This document shows positions 1 through 7,899 of a DNA stretch of 64,000 bases, piece after piece (position 1 is the first letter of the stretch; every line of letters starts with the position of its first letter). Position numbers and translations under genes: made by a program. The notes below the pieces were generated by a model. It ran no database searches. It was not told where the DNA came from and saw only the letters and a program-made list of their open reading frames with translations. The DNA comes from Alphaproteobacteria bacterium UBA6324 (GTDB lineage: Bacteria > Pseudomonadota > Alphaproteobacteria > CAAGCB01 > CAG-977): NCBI GenBank assembly GCA_002439085.1, contig DJSW01000020.1, positions 1 to 64,000 on the forward strand, read 5' to 3'.

Positions 1-1109
1 CTTCGCCGTTTATCGAAGACATCTTTTTTGAAGATGTGCCGTTCACGTTTGAAATCTTTTCCGGATTAAAGCGGTACGCTTTGATCACCGCCCGTCTTTA
101 CGGTTACTACAAGGGAAACGAATCGACCATGCGATCCGTCTGGACGAATGAAAAAACGGACAGCTATATCCGCGTCATCCGTTCCGTGTCCCTGTTCGCG
201 GCCAAAAACGTTCCCGAAAAAGCAAACGCCGTGAAAAAACACATTTCTAACGGGCGCGTCAAAATGATTATGTCGCGCATTAAAAACGCCCCCGACCGCC
301 GCGAGCTGTACAACTACGCCGCGCCGAAAATCCGCGAACTGTATCGGGAAAAGCTGATTTCCTACAGCGGGCTGAAATTGAAACACAAAATCGCCCTGCG
401 CCGTTTGCTTTACGGCGGTCGAAACCTTGAAAACGGGAAATTCACCTGCGTTTCGCAAACCGTCTATCCTTTGAAAATCGACGATTTACTGGCTTTGCCG
501 GATGTCGTCCCGCCGCCGCCCGCGATCAAAGGAAAAGAAATCGTCATTCTGGTCGGAAACAGGGACAAAAACATTCCGGACAGGCTGTATCAGGGGCGCG
601 GCGCATTGGAAAACCTGAAATCCGCAGGGGGTGAAACCGCCCCGTGTCATGTCGCCTTTTTCAGAAACCGCCCCTTTTGGGATTTGCTGTCGCCGTTTTG
701 CCGCGCCTACCGCAACCGTTTTCACGCGTTCGGCACAGCCGTTTACCACATCCGCCCGCAAGCCGTGCGCGAAATGAATTTGGAACGCGGGCAAAGGACA
801 AAGGAAAACGCCTATCTTTATTCAAAATGGCCGCTGTCGGCGCAGCAGCGGCAAAAACAATACAACGATTTGAAAAATTCCTTGATTCAAAACGGGTTTG
901 ACGACAATCATCCGGTTGAAATCATGCTGTGCCGTTCATTGGGCGTCAAAGACACAGTTTATCAGGGACACCACAGGATCATGTTCTGCATCGACATGAA
1001 CGTTCCGTATATCGGTATCGTTTTCATGTACGTTTCGCATTGCCCGCGTTTTCTGGCGAAACCGCTATACCGGCTGGCAAAAATTTTCAAAAAAAGAACG
1101 GCGGAATGA
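1..1109 (+). CDS. Glycosyltransferase (GT2-like) C-terminal part with a ParB-like tail, 5'-truncated by the window
   Basis: The reading frame is open to the left edge, so the true start lies outside; a GTG at 36 is only an internal candidate. The first ~130 residues (EDIFFEDVPFTFEIF, then LYGYYKGNESTM) resemble the C-terminal part of family 2 glycosyltransferases, which transfer sugars from nucleotide donors at the inner membrane. The last ~120 residues (YSKWPLSAQQRQKQYNDL, then LCRSLGVKDTVYQGHHR) look like a ParB/sulfiredoxin-type fold of unknown role. It converges with the sulfatase-fold gene across a 1-nt gap. The neighbouring GT-C proteins support a surface-glycan role. The catalytic DXD region is not in the window, so the family call is moderate. 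Confidence 0.6.
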   Translation, partial: SPFIEDIFFEDVPFTFEIFSGLKRYALITARLYGYYKGNESTMRSVWTNEKTDSYIRVIRSVSLFAAKNVPEKANAVKKHISNGRVKMIMSRIKNAPDRRELYNYAAPKIRELYREKLISYSGLKLKHKIALRRLLYGGRNLENGKFTCVSQTVYPLKIDDLLALPDVVPPPPAIKGKEIVILVGNRDKNIPDRLYQGRGALENLKSAGGETAPCHVAFFRNRPFWDLLSPFCRAYRNRFHAFGTAVYHIRPQAVREMNLERGQRTKENAYLYSKWPLSAQQRQKQYNDLKNSLIQNGFDDNHPVEIMLCRSLGVKDTVYQGHHRIMFCIDMNVPYIGIVFMYVSHCPRFLAKPLYRLAKIFKKRTAE

Positions 1110-1110
1110 T

Positions 1111-2562
1111 TTAAAGATCCACTTTTCTGCCGTACAGCAAATAGTCGTAAACGGCGGAACGCTTCATTATATCCCCGTTGAACTTTTCCGTATCCCCGAT
1201 TTGTTCCAAAACGGTCGGCTTTCCGGAAAACAGCGACGTTCCCAGCCCCAATCTGTCGCCGGCGATTTCAACGCCCATCGCGGCTAAAATCGTCGGGTAA
1301 ATATCCATGGTGGTGAATTTTCTGTTCGTTGCTTTGACCGGTTTTGCCTGCGCGTTTAAAAACAAATTAAAAACGCGCCGTCTTTTGTCTTTTCCGAAAA
1401 CGGCATCGTTCATCGCCAAATGATCCCCGACAACGACAACCGTTGTATTCTTATAGAACGGCTGGCTTTCCAGCCACGCCAAAAAATCGGAAAGCTGTTT
1501 ATCCGCGCACGATATGACGTTTTTATAGACGTCTTCCCGCGGATATTTTGGCTTGCAAACGGTATCGTCAAAATACCCCGTTGCAAAATGGGTGTCCATC
1601 GTCATCATGCCGAACACAAAAGGCGTATCGCTTTTCCCCAATTCGGAAAGTTCTTTTTTAGCCAAAGAATACGTTTCCGAATCTTTCAGTCCCCATTTGA
1701 AACTGGCAATATTCCATACTTTTCCCCCCTTTCCGGTGAAATAGGTGTAATCCTCGATTTTCAAATCGCCGTGCGATTTAAAAAAGATATCCATTCCCGC
1801 AAAAGAGGATTTCGTCCCGATCATAAATTTTTCGGCGTATCCGTTATCCTTTAAAACATCATACAGGCAATGCGCTTTCGGTAAAAAATATGTGTACATT
1901 CTGTAATGCGCCGGATCTATCGGCAATCGAAGCGGAATGCCGCACGTTTGCGCGACCAGCCCCGCTTGCGTCCACGATGTCCCCGCGACCTGTTCCGCGC
2001 CGCCCAAACGATCCGCATCGCTGAAATTAACACCTTTCATCCGCGCCGCCGCGACCGTTTCGGGGATCAGATTTTCCCCGTCTTTTTCGGAATACGTCGA
2101 TTCAAACGATTCAACGAAAATCAAAACAAGGTTTCTTTTTTTATCCGGAAAAGTCAATTTCACTTGCGACGGATCGGAATAATAGGTTTCATAAAAATTG
2201 GAACGGCTGGAAAAATTGTCTTTAAACCAATTCGGAACATTCAATTTTACGGCGGAAAAAACAACGCAACCGCCGAAAAACAAATATGTCAGTTTTGAAA
2301 AATGAACCGCAAAAAAATTATCGGGCTTGACGTTCTGCAATTTTTTCAAAACAAACGCATACAACACCGTCAATCCGACAGCCCAGAAAATCGTGTTTCG
2401 GACAAAGCTGATAATCGTTTTCGCATCCGAATCCAACGGCATATACAAATGAAACAACAGCTGTTCCGTCGTTACATTCCCGAACTTGTCAACAATCCAG
2501 CAGGCCGTCGCCGCCAAAAATACGGACAAGAAAAATAAAATCAAAGAAAAAGTTTTTTTCAT
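1111..2562 (-). CDS. LTA-synthase/MdoB-like membrane sulfatase-fold phosphotransferase
   Basis: 483 residues. About three hydrophobic helices (near 6-24, 52-71, 88-105) precede a periplasmic alkaline phosphatase/sulfatase-fold domain from ~144 (NLVLIFVESFES). The likely metal ligands are the Glu of that strand and the Asp-His of VVVVGDHLAM; a Thr in GGAEQVAGTSWTQ lies where family nucleophiles sit. Known members (LtaS, MdoB/OpgB, EptA-like) move phosphoglycerol or phosphoethanolamine onto glycans or lipids. The substrate here cannot be read from sequence. The surrounding glycosyltransferases suggest envelope polysaccharide decoration. It lies 10 nt after the MazG-like gene and could be its operon tail. 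Confidence 0.8.
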   Translation of the reverse strand: MKKTFSLILFFLSVFLAATACWIVDKFGNVTTEQLLFHLYMPLDSDAKTIISFVRNTIFWAVGLTVLYAFVLKKLQNVKPDNFFAVHFSKLTYLFFGGCVVFSAVKLNVPNWFKDNFSSRSNFYETYYSDPSQVKLTFPDKKRNLVLIFVESFESTYSEKDGENLIPETVAAARMKGVNFSDADRLGGAEQVAGTSWTQAGLVAQTCGIPLRLPIDPAHYRMYTYFLPKAHCLYDVLKDNGYAEKFMIGTKSSFAGMDIFFKSHGDLKIEDYTYFTGKGGKVWNIASFKWGLKDSETYSLAKKELSELGKSDTPFVFGMMTMDTHFATGYFDDTVCKPKYPREDVYKNVISCADKQLSDFLAWLESQPFYKNTTVVVVGDHLAMNDAVFGKDKRRRVFNLFLNAQAKPVKATNRKFTTMDIYPTILAAMGVEIAGDRLGLGTSLFSGKPTVLEQIGDTEKFNGDIMKRSAVYDYLLYGRKVDL

Positions 2563-2572
2563 AAAAGCACCT

Positions 2573-2983
2573 TTAATACGCTTTGCCGAATTTATAGGGG
2601 CGGGCGGCGTTGTATTCCATTTTCAGCCGGACGTGCGTTTCAATGTCGATGTTTTCGCACGCCGCCAGTTCCAGCAGGCGGATCACCGCGTCGGCCAATT
2701 CGTCCTCGAACGAATCTTTGATGTGTTTTTCAAAGGATTCTTTCGTTTCGCCATCTGATTTGAAAGTGGCCAAATCGGCGCGCTTTCCTTTGCGGCAGGC
2801 CTCCAACGCTTCGGACACTTCGCTGTGAACCAACGCCAGCCGCCGCGCGGTTTGCAGGGCGGCGACCTCTTTGACCAGCGCGTCGTCGCCCGCCAAAGCG
2901 GATTCCAGTTGTTTTTCCGTATCGTGGAAGCCCTTTCGCGTCGTGATTTCCAACGCGCGCGCCGCCCATTCGTTCAGCGTCAT
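2573..2983 (-). CDS. MazG-like nucleotide pyrophosphohydrolase
   Basis: 136 residues, all-alpha. HSEVSEALEACRKG (EVSEALE) and FEDELADAVIRLLEL match the paired E-x-x-E and E-x-x-D metal-binding helices of the MazG/dUTPase-alpha family, which hydrolyse (d)NTPs to monophosphates. I chose the ATG at 2983 because it overlaps the upstream stop by 4 nt (ATGA), implying translational coupling. A longer frame to 3178 exists but is rich in Arg and Gly and looks like antisense shadow. The exact substrate (dUTP, dCTP or a modified nucleotide) is unknown. Confidence 0.75.
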   Translation of the reverse strand: MTLNEWAARALEITTRKGFHDTEKQLESALAGDDALVKEVAALQTARRLALVHSEVSEALEACRKGKRADLATFKSDGETKESFEKHIKDSFEDELADAVIRLLELAACENIDIETHVRLKMEYNAARPYKFGKAY

Positions 2984-3828
2984 TTCACTTTTCCGGCGTG
3001 AAAGAATTTTTTGATTTTCAACAGCAGGCGTTTGCGGCGGATCAAAGCGGCCTCGCGTTCCTCTTTGTCCTCGGCGTATTCGGACAGGCGGCCTTTCGCC
3101 TCTTGCAGCAAATCGTTCGCGCGCGCCAAAACAAAGCAGGTCGGCGTATCGACCCAATCGCCGCGCCCTTTGCCGCACGGGGTTTTCGACGCGACTTTTT
3201 TAACGCGGTTGCCCAAAGCGGGAAACAGGGATTTGCCCAAGAATCCCATCACGGGCATTTTCACCGTTTCCAACGTGTAATCGGCGCGTTTCAACGTGTA
3301 GGAATTGTTGCATTTCGACAAAATGTGCGCCAATCGGGCGTGAACCTTGTACACGTCTTTGGCGTCGGCGGCGGCGATCGCTTCTTGGAACGCTTCGTCC
3401 TTTTCGACTTCTTCGTCGAAAAAATCGGCCGGCGCGTCCATTTCGGACAGGATGACGTTCAGATCCAGCCCGTCTTCCTCCGGATCAATGTCCAGCTGTT
3501 CGTGCATGACGCCGCGCACGACGGCGGACAGCAGAGCGTCGAACAAATACTGTTCGTGCGTCCACGGCTGCTCCTTTTCGCCCATTTCCATGGCCTTTTG
3601 ATCCAACACCTGATGCGCGCGGTACAGCTCCAGCCATTTTTCGGGATTGTCCTTGTCCTTCAGCAATTCCTGCGCCTTTGTTTTTTCCAACGCCTTGACG
3701 GCTTGGCGCAGCGCCTGACAATCCTTCAGGTTTTTGACCGCGTCAACCAAAGCCGACGCCTGCCAGCGTTCCAAAGATTCCCTGATTTGTTTTTCGTTTT
3801 CAAACGTGACGATACTGTCGTCCAGCAT
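2980..3828 (-). CDS. Hypothetical acidic protein coupled to the MazG-like gene
   Basis: 282 residues, mostly helical and rich in Glu, Asp and Lys, with an acidic centre (LDIDPEEDGLD, DFFDEEVEKDEAF) and a basic C-terminus (RRKRLLLKIKKFFHAGKVK). There is no signal peptide or membrane segment. I do not recognise the family. Its stop overlaps the start of the MazG-like gene by 4 nt, so the two are probably made together; it may be a partner of that hydrolase, but nothing in the sequence proves it. Confidence 0.65.
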   Translation of the reverse strand: MLDDSIVTFENEKQIRESLERWQASALVDAVKNLKDCQALRQAVKALEKTKAQELLKDKDNPEKWLELYRAHQVLDQKAMEMGEKEQPWTHEQYLFDALLSAVVRGVMHEQLDIDPEEDGLDLNVILSEMDAPADFFDEEVEKDEAFQEAIAAADAKDVYKVHARLAHILSKCNNSYTLKRADYTLETVKMPVMGFLGKSLFPALGNRVKKVASKTPCGKGRGDWVDTPTCFVLARANDLLQEAKGRLSEYAEDKEEREAALIRRKRLLLKIKKFFHAGKVK

Positions 3829-3852
3829 AAAAGCCTCTTCATTTTTTTATCC

Positions 3853-3881
3853 ATTTTCCTTGAACGGCCGTCAAAAGTCAA
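3853..3881 (-). promoter_or_regulatory. Possible sigma70 promoter for the acidic protein/MazG pair
   Basis: On the minus strand TTGACT (3881-3876) is followed after 17 nt by GAAAAT (3858-3853), about 25 nt before the start at 3828. The -10 matches four of six consensus bases. Confidence 0.35.
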
Positions 3882-3894
3882 TCCCGCCCGCGTT

Positions 3895-5463
3895 TTATTT
3901 TTCGGGCAGGCAGACATTCAACAGCGGATCAAGGTTGTTTTGCAATTCGCGGCAGGAAAATCCCGACAAATCGACCCCGTCCAAAACTTTCGCGGCGTTT
4001 TCGCCCATCGGCAGCCGGTAAACGATAATGACGGGCAACGTGTTTCCGCGTTCAATTTCATCGCGCTTTCGCCGGAAAAGCCCGCGGTCGGCGAAATCGC
4101 TGCCCGTCATGGAAACGGTGTTGAACTGATGATAGGCCGCGATTTTGAAATCACGGCCGGCCGCCGCCCAGACGGGCGCGACGCCCGCCGTCGGAAAACC
4201 GTACAGTTTCAGCAAAAACCTTTCGGGCAGCTCCGCCGGAATTTCGATATCGACGTATTTTCCGGCACGGTTCTTGTCCCACGGGAACGAATGAACCGGC
4301 GTCGTCAAAAACACGCCGCACAGCACGATCCAAAAACAGCAAACGGCCGTCCGGACGGCGAAATTTCCGTCCCGCAAACAAACGACCGCGTTGACCGCCG
4401 CCGCCGCGACCGGAATCGCCGCCAGCATTTCCAAAACGACGGCGTAGCGCAAAATGCAAAACGTGAAATACCACGCCGCCAACCCCGTCAGCGCGAACGC
4501 CCAATACACCCGTCGGCGGACGGGCGCGGTTTTCAACGATTTGATTTTGAACGCCGACAAAACCAGCAAAATGTAAAAAACGGGAAATCTGTAATCGTAA
4601 TGGGAAATCTCGGCAATCCGGTCAGGCCTTTTGAACCACAGCAGGGGATAATACCAGAAATTTTTCGCCGTCGGACGATACCGGAGATCGGCGTAGTTGA
4701 ACGCGTCGAACCATCCGGATTTGAACACGCCGTTCAAAAACGGAAAAAACGGGTTTTGGTACGAATTCCAGTTTTTCAGCATAAACCACCCGTTCGACAA
4801 CAGGTACCCCGCCAATCCGCCGAAAAAATACGCCGCGACGAACGCCGCCGGATTTTTCAGCCGTCCGTGAAACATGATCAAAACCAGTCCCGACGACGCG
4901 CAATAAGGCAGAACCGTCGGTTTCAACCCCAATCCGAACCCGAAAAACACGCCCAGAAATGCGAACTTTTTCCAATCCTGCAAATCCGGATTCAAAATCC
5001 ACTTGGCGGAAAAATAAAACGCGGTCATCACGAACACCGCCATTTGAATTTCGTTCGTGGACGATCCGATTTGAAAAAACGTCGCCTGTCCCGTCGCCGC
5101 CAACGCCGCGGCCAAAGCGGTTTTGGCGTAATCCGCCGTCGTGTTTCCGGAAAACGACAGTCGCGCGAATTTGATGAAAACGAACAGCAGGACGCCGAAC
5201 CACAACCCTTGAATCCCGTAAATCAGCGCGGGATATCCGTTGAACCGTTTGATTAAAAACCACAGCGGCAAATCGGGCAAAGGATTGAAAAACGTGTTCA
5301 CCGACGCGGGCGCGACATCATCAACGCGGCCGGACAAAAACGCCCACGGATTATGGAAATGGTAATTCAGAAAATCCCAAAAGTTATCGAACCGGCAGAC
5401 CGCGCCGATCCCCGCCCCGACGATCAGACAAAACAACAACAGTAAAGTGTTTTTCGGCGTCAT
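3895..5463 (-). CDS. Polytopic membrane protein, GT-C glycosyltransferase-like
   Basis: 522 residues with about ten hydrophobic segments and a soluble C-terminus. The acidic first periplasmic loop after helix 1 (FDNFWDFLNYHFHNPWAF) is where GT-C enzymes carry catalytic Asp or Glu residues that use polyprenyl-phosphate sugars. I placed the start at 5463 because that ATG overlaps the upstream stop by 4 nt; an ATG six nt earlier is possible. It pairs with the GT-C gene upstream, so the two probably act on the same periplasmic glycan or lipid. The exact family is not certain. Confidence 0.65.
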   Translation of the reverse strand: MTPKNTLLLLFCLIVGAGIGAVCRFDNFWDFLNYHFHNPWAFLSGRVDDVAPASVNTFFNPLPDLPLWFLIKRFNGYPALIYGIQGLWFGVLLFVFIKFARLSFSGNTTADYAKTALAAALAATGQATFFQIGSSTNEIQMAVFVMTAFYFSAKWILNPDLQDWKKFAFLGVFFGFGLGLKPTVLPYCASSGLVLIMFHGRLKNPAAFVAAYFFGGLAGYLLSNGWFMLKNWNSYQNPFFPFLNGVFKSGWFDAFNYADLRYRPTAKNFWYYPLLWFKRPDRIAEISHYDYRFPVFYILLVLSAFKIKSLKTAPVRRRVYWAFALTGLAAWYFTFCILRYAVVLEMLAAIPVAAAAVNAVVCLRDGNFAVRTAVCCFWIVLCGVFLTTPVHSFPWDKNRAGKYVDIEIPAELPERFLLKLYGFPTAGVAPVWAAAGRDFKIAAYHQFNTVSMTGSDFADRGLFRRKRDEIERGNTLPVIIVYRLPMGENAAKVLDGVDLSGFSCRELQNNLDPLLNVCLPEK

Positions 5464-6872
5464 TCGCATTTCACGATTTCCGTCAACGACATCAATTCGC
5501 TGCGTTTCCTTAAAATGCGGATGCTTGCGGCGCCGACATACGGATCTGCCGCCGTCATGATTTCGCGTTGTTCGCAATCGAGGTACAGATTGACGGTGAA
5601 AACGCGTTTCGTTTCCAGCATTTTCGCAATGTTCGCCTTGTCCGTTTTCACGATTTTATCGTTAAAGATACTGATCGCGCGATCGTCGGCGACGGAAACG
5701 GCGTAATCCGGAAAATGATAAGACAGCCACGGCAGCATCCACCAATCTTTGGCGATAATGATGTCGCCTTTTGCGACATTGGCTTTTACGGCGTTGTAAA
5801 ACTCCGGCTGGACGCTGCCGACGACTTTTTGCCGTTCGGCCGTGAAGCATCCCAGAAACGACAGAGTCAAAAAAACAGCGAAGAAGAGTTCGTTCGCGCG
5901 TTTTTTCGCCGCGCCGAAAGCGAAAAACAAAAACACACCGCCCATTGTCGCCGTCAAGTACCGTTCGACGATGACCGGACGCCACAAAACAGACAGCGTG
6001 AAACCGACGCATAAAACAAAAACGGCAATATACAGCCCTGTTAAAACGCCTGCCTTTTCATCCGTGTTTTCACTTTCCAGCAATGCTTGGATGCCGAACG
6101 CCCACGCGGAAAAAACCAGAAACGCGCTGAAAAAATTATCGTTTTCAAAAAACAGGTTGTAGGAAGCGAACGCTTCGCCCGTGATCCAGCGGGACGCGGC
6201 AAGGTTTTGGAGCGAAAGCACATACGCGGTCGGGGAAACGCAAAAGAACAACACGACCCCGCAAACAAAGAAACGCTTGAAGCGTCCCGCCGTGTCCGAA
6301 TCATACGCGCGGCACAAATACATCAGCGTCATCACCCCGCACGTCAACGCCGCGTAGTAATGCGTCCACGACGCCAGAACGGCGAAGACGACAAAAAGCG
6401 CGTATTCCCTTTTATCGTTTTTCCGCAGTGCCGTTTCCGCCGACAAAAACGCCGCCGTCGTAAAAAACAACATCCACGAATACATACGGATAAACCGTCC
6501 CAACCAAAGGGAAAGCGGTGAAAACAGCAAAAAGGCGACGAACCAGAACGCCGTTTTTTCCCCGAACAGCCGCCGGACCTTACCGCCCGCGAACACGGCG
6601 CACGCGATCATTCCCGCGAACGAAAAGCAGCGCGCGGCGAAAACGGATTGTCCGAACACGGACTGCCACGATTTCAGCAAAACGAAATAAACGGGCGGAT
6701 GAACGTCCTTGACAAACAGAAAGCGCAGCATTTCCCGAAACGGCATCCGCGATTCAAGCATCGTCCCCATTTCGTCGTGCGACAGCAGGGAATGACCGTT
6801 CAAACACAAAAAAGCGGCCGCGGACAACAGGATCAACAAAAACGTTCCGTGTTCTTTTGCGATTTTTTGCAT
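5460..6872 (-). CDS. GT-C family glycosyltransferase (ArnT/PMT-like)
   Basis: 470 residues. The first periplasmic loop contains SHDEMGTMLESR and then FVKDVHPPVYFVLLKSW. An Asp-Glu near helix 1 and an H-P-P-x-Y motif are hallmarks of GT39/GT83-like enzymes (PF13231), which transfer sugars from undecaprenyl-phosphate donors. About ten further membrane helices follow and a soluble tail begins near 360. The stop overlaps the next membrane gene by 4 nt. Donor and acceptor are unknown; lipid A, O-antigen or protein glycosylation are all possible. Confidence 0.78.
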   Translation of the reverse strand: MQKIAKEHGTFLLILLSAAAFLCLNGHSLLSHDEMGTMLESRMPFREMLRFLFVKDVHPPVYFVLLKSWQSVFGQSVFAARCFSFAGMIACAVFAGGKVRRLFGEKTAFWFVAFLLFSPLSLWLGRFIRMYSWMLFFTTAAFLSAETALRKNDKREYALFVVFAVLASWTHYYAALTCGVMTLMYLCRAYDSDTAGRFKRFFVCGVVLFFCVSPTAYVLSLQNLAASRWITGEAFASYNLFFENDNFFSAFLVFSAWAFGIQALLESENTDEKAGVLTGLYIAVFVLCVGFTLSVLWRPVIVERYLTATMGGVFLFFAFGAAKKRANELFFAVFLTLSFLGCFTAERQKVVGSVQPEFYNAVKANVAKGDIIIAKDWWMLPWLSYHFPDYAVSVADDRAISIFNDKIVKTDKANIAKMLETKRVFTVNLYLDCEQREIMTAADPYVGAASIRILRKRSELMSLTEIVKCE

Positions 6873-6963
6873 TTAAAAAGTCCGTTCGTTGCGGCAGGCG
6901 CGCCGTTCCGGCCGCCGTTGCCGAATCCGCCGCCGCGGGTTAAGCTTTTATTTAAAAATGGAC

Positions 6964-6974
6964 TATACTATACT
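6964..6974 (+). promoter_or_regulatory. Possible promoter -10 for thpR
   Basis: Two overlapping TATACT hexamers (6964-6969 and 6969-6974) lie about 35 nt before the thpR start in an AT-rich pocket. No good -35 is visible at the right spacing. Confidence 0.35.
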
Positions 6975-7006
6975 GTTTGAAAACGAAAACAGCAAGGATT
7001 AAGCCC

Positions 7007-7561
7007 ATGATACGCCTTTTCGCCGGAATCGAACTGCCCGAAGACATCAAAGACCAGCTGTACGCCCTGCGCGGCGGCGTGCCGAACGCCAAATGGGTGG
7101 AACGGGACAACCTGCACATCACTTTGCGTTTTATCGGCAACATTGACGAAGGCGTCGCCGACGACCTGCACGACGGGTTCATGCAGATCAAAGCCCCCGC
7201 GTTCGATTTGCAAATGGCGCAGGTCGGGTTTTTCGCCACCGGTTCGCAGCTGCACCACCTGTGGGCGGGGGTTTGCAACTATCAGGCTTTGGACTTTTTG
7301 CACGATAAGATCGAAAGCGTCGTTTCACGCAACCGTTTGCCGCCCGACAAACACAAATTCCACGCGCATTGCACGCTGGCCAAGCTGTACGGCGCGGGCA
7401 TCGAGGACGTGCAGAAATTTTTGGAATACAACAACCTGTTTAGGTCGAACGAATTTCACATCGACCATTTCACGCTGTTTTCCAGCCATCCGCGCACGGA
7501 CGGCGACGGGTCGTATTACCGCGTCGAAGCGCAGTACCCGTTGTTCGGATATTGGGGTTGA
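7007..7561 (+). CDS. thpR: RNA 2',3'-cyclic phosphodiesterase (ThpR/LigT family)
   Basis: 184 residues. Two H-x-T/S-x catalytic motifs of the 2H phosphoesterase fold are present: HITLRF (~42-47) and HCTLAK (~124-129). The family hydrolyses 2',3'-cyclic phosphate ends of RNA to 2'-phosphates. I used the ATG at 7007 (MIRLFAGIEL is the conserved first strand), with an AAGGA-like site ~10 nt upstream; the frame extends further back but has no conserved sequence. It stands alone, converging with a small gene. Confidence 0.88.
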   Translation: MIRLFAGIELPEDIKDQLYALRGGVPNAKWVERDNLHITLRFIGNIDEGVADDLHDGFMQIKAPAFDLQMAQVGFFATGSQLHHLWAGVCNYQALDFLHDKIESVVSRNRLPPDKHKFHAHCTLAKLYGAGIEDVQKFLEYNNLFRSNEFHIDHFTLFSSHPRTDGDGSYYRVEAQYPLFGYWG

Positions 7562-7580
7562 TCCGGATTTAAAAACAAAC

Positions 7581-7808
7581 TTATGCGGACGGTTCCTGAC
7601 GCGCGGCGGATTCGATCAGCCGCCATTGGCGCGGATCCAGCAGCGCCGACAACGCGACCGTGACCGTCCGTTCGTTGCCGCCCTGTTCGTTCAACCGGAC
7701 GTGCAAAGGCAGATCCGGAAATTCAATCACGCGTTCAACCAGCCATTTCGACGACAGGCCGCTGGCTTTTTGAAAAACATCATTGGGTTGGACAGGGTAT
7801 TTTGCCAT
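7581..7808 (-). CDS. Small hypothetical protein (75 aa)
   Basis: I take the ATG at 7808, with AGAAAGAG about 10 nt upstream, over a GTG at 7817. The protein begins MAKYPVQP, has no membrane segment, and includes a short stretch resembling a beta pair (LPLHVRLNEQGGNERTVTV). Another protein in this window (38515-39009) begins MAKYPIQP, but the remainder does not match. Function is unknown. Confidence 0.55.
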   Translation of the reverse strand: MAKYPVQPNDVFQKASGLSSKWLVERVIEFPDLPLHVRLNEQGGNERTVTVALSALLDPRQWRLIESAARQEPSA

Positions 7809-7899
7809 TTTAATCACGCTCTTTCTTCGTTATATCCGCCGCTTCCTACTGTAGCGGATTTTTATTTTAAAACAAGACAACGTTAAGTTCAAATAAAAC

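Noticed and set aside
2998..5256. 752-codon open frame on the plus strand
   Set aside because: Antisense to the acidic-protein and GT-C genes; composition is Arg/Gln/Phe-rich noise and the minus-strand frames have membrane helices and overlapping start-stop pairs.
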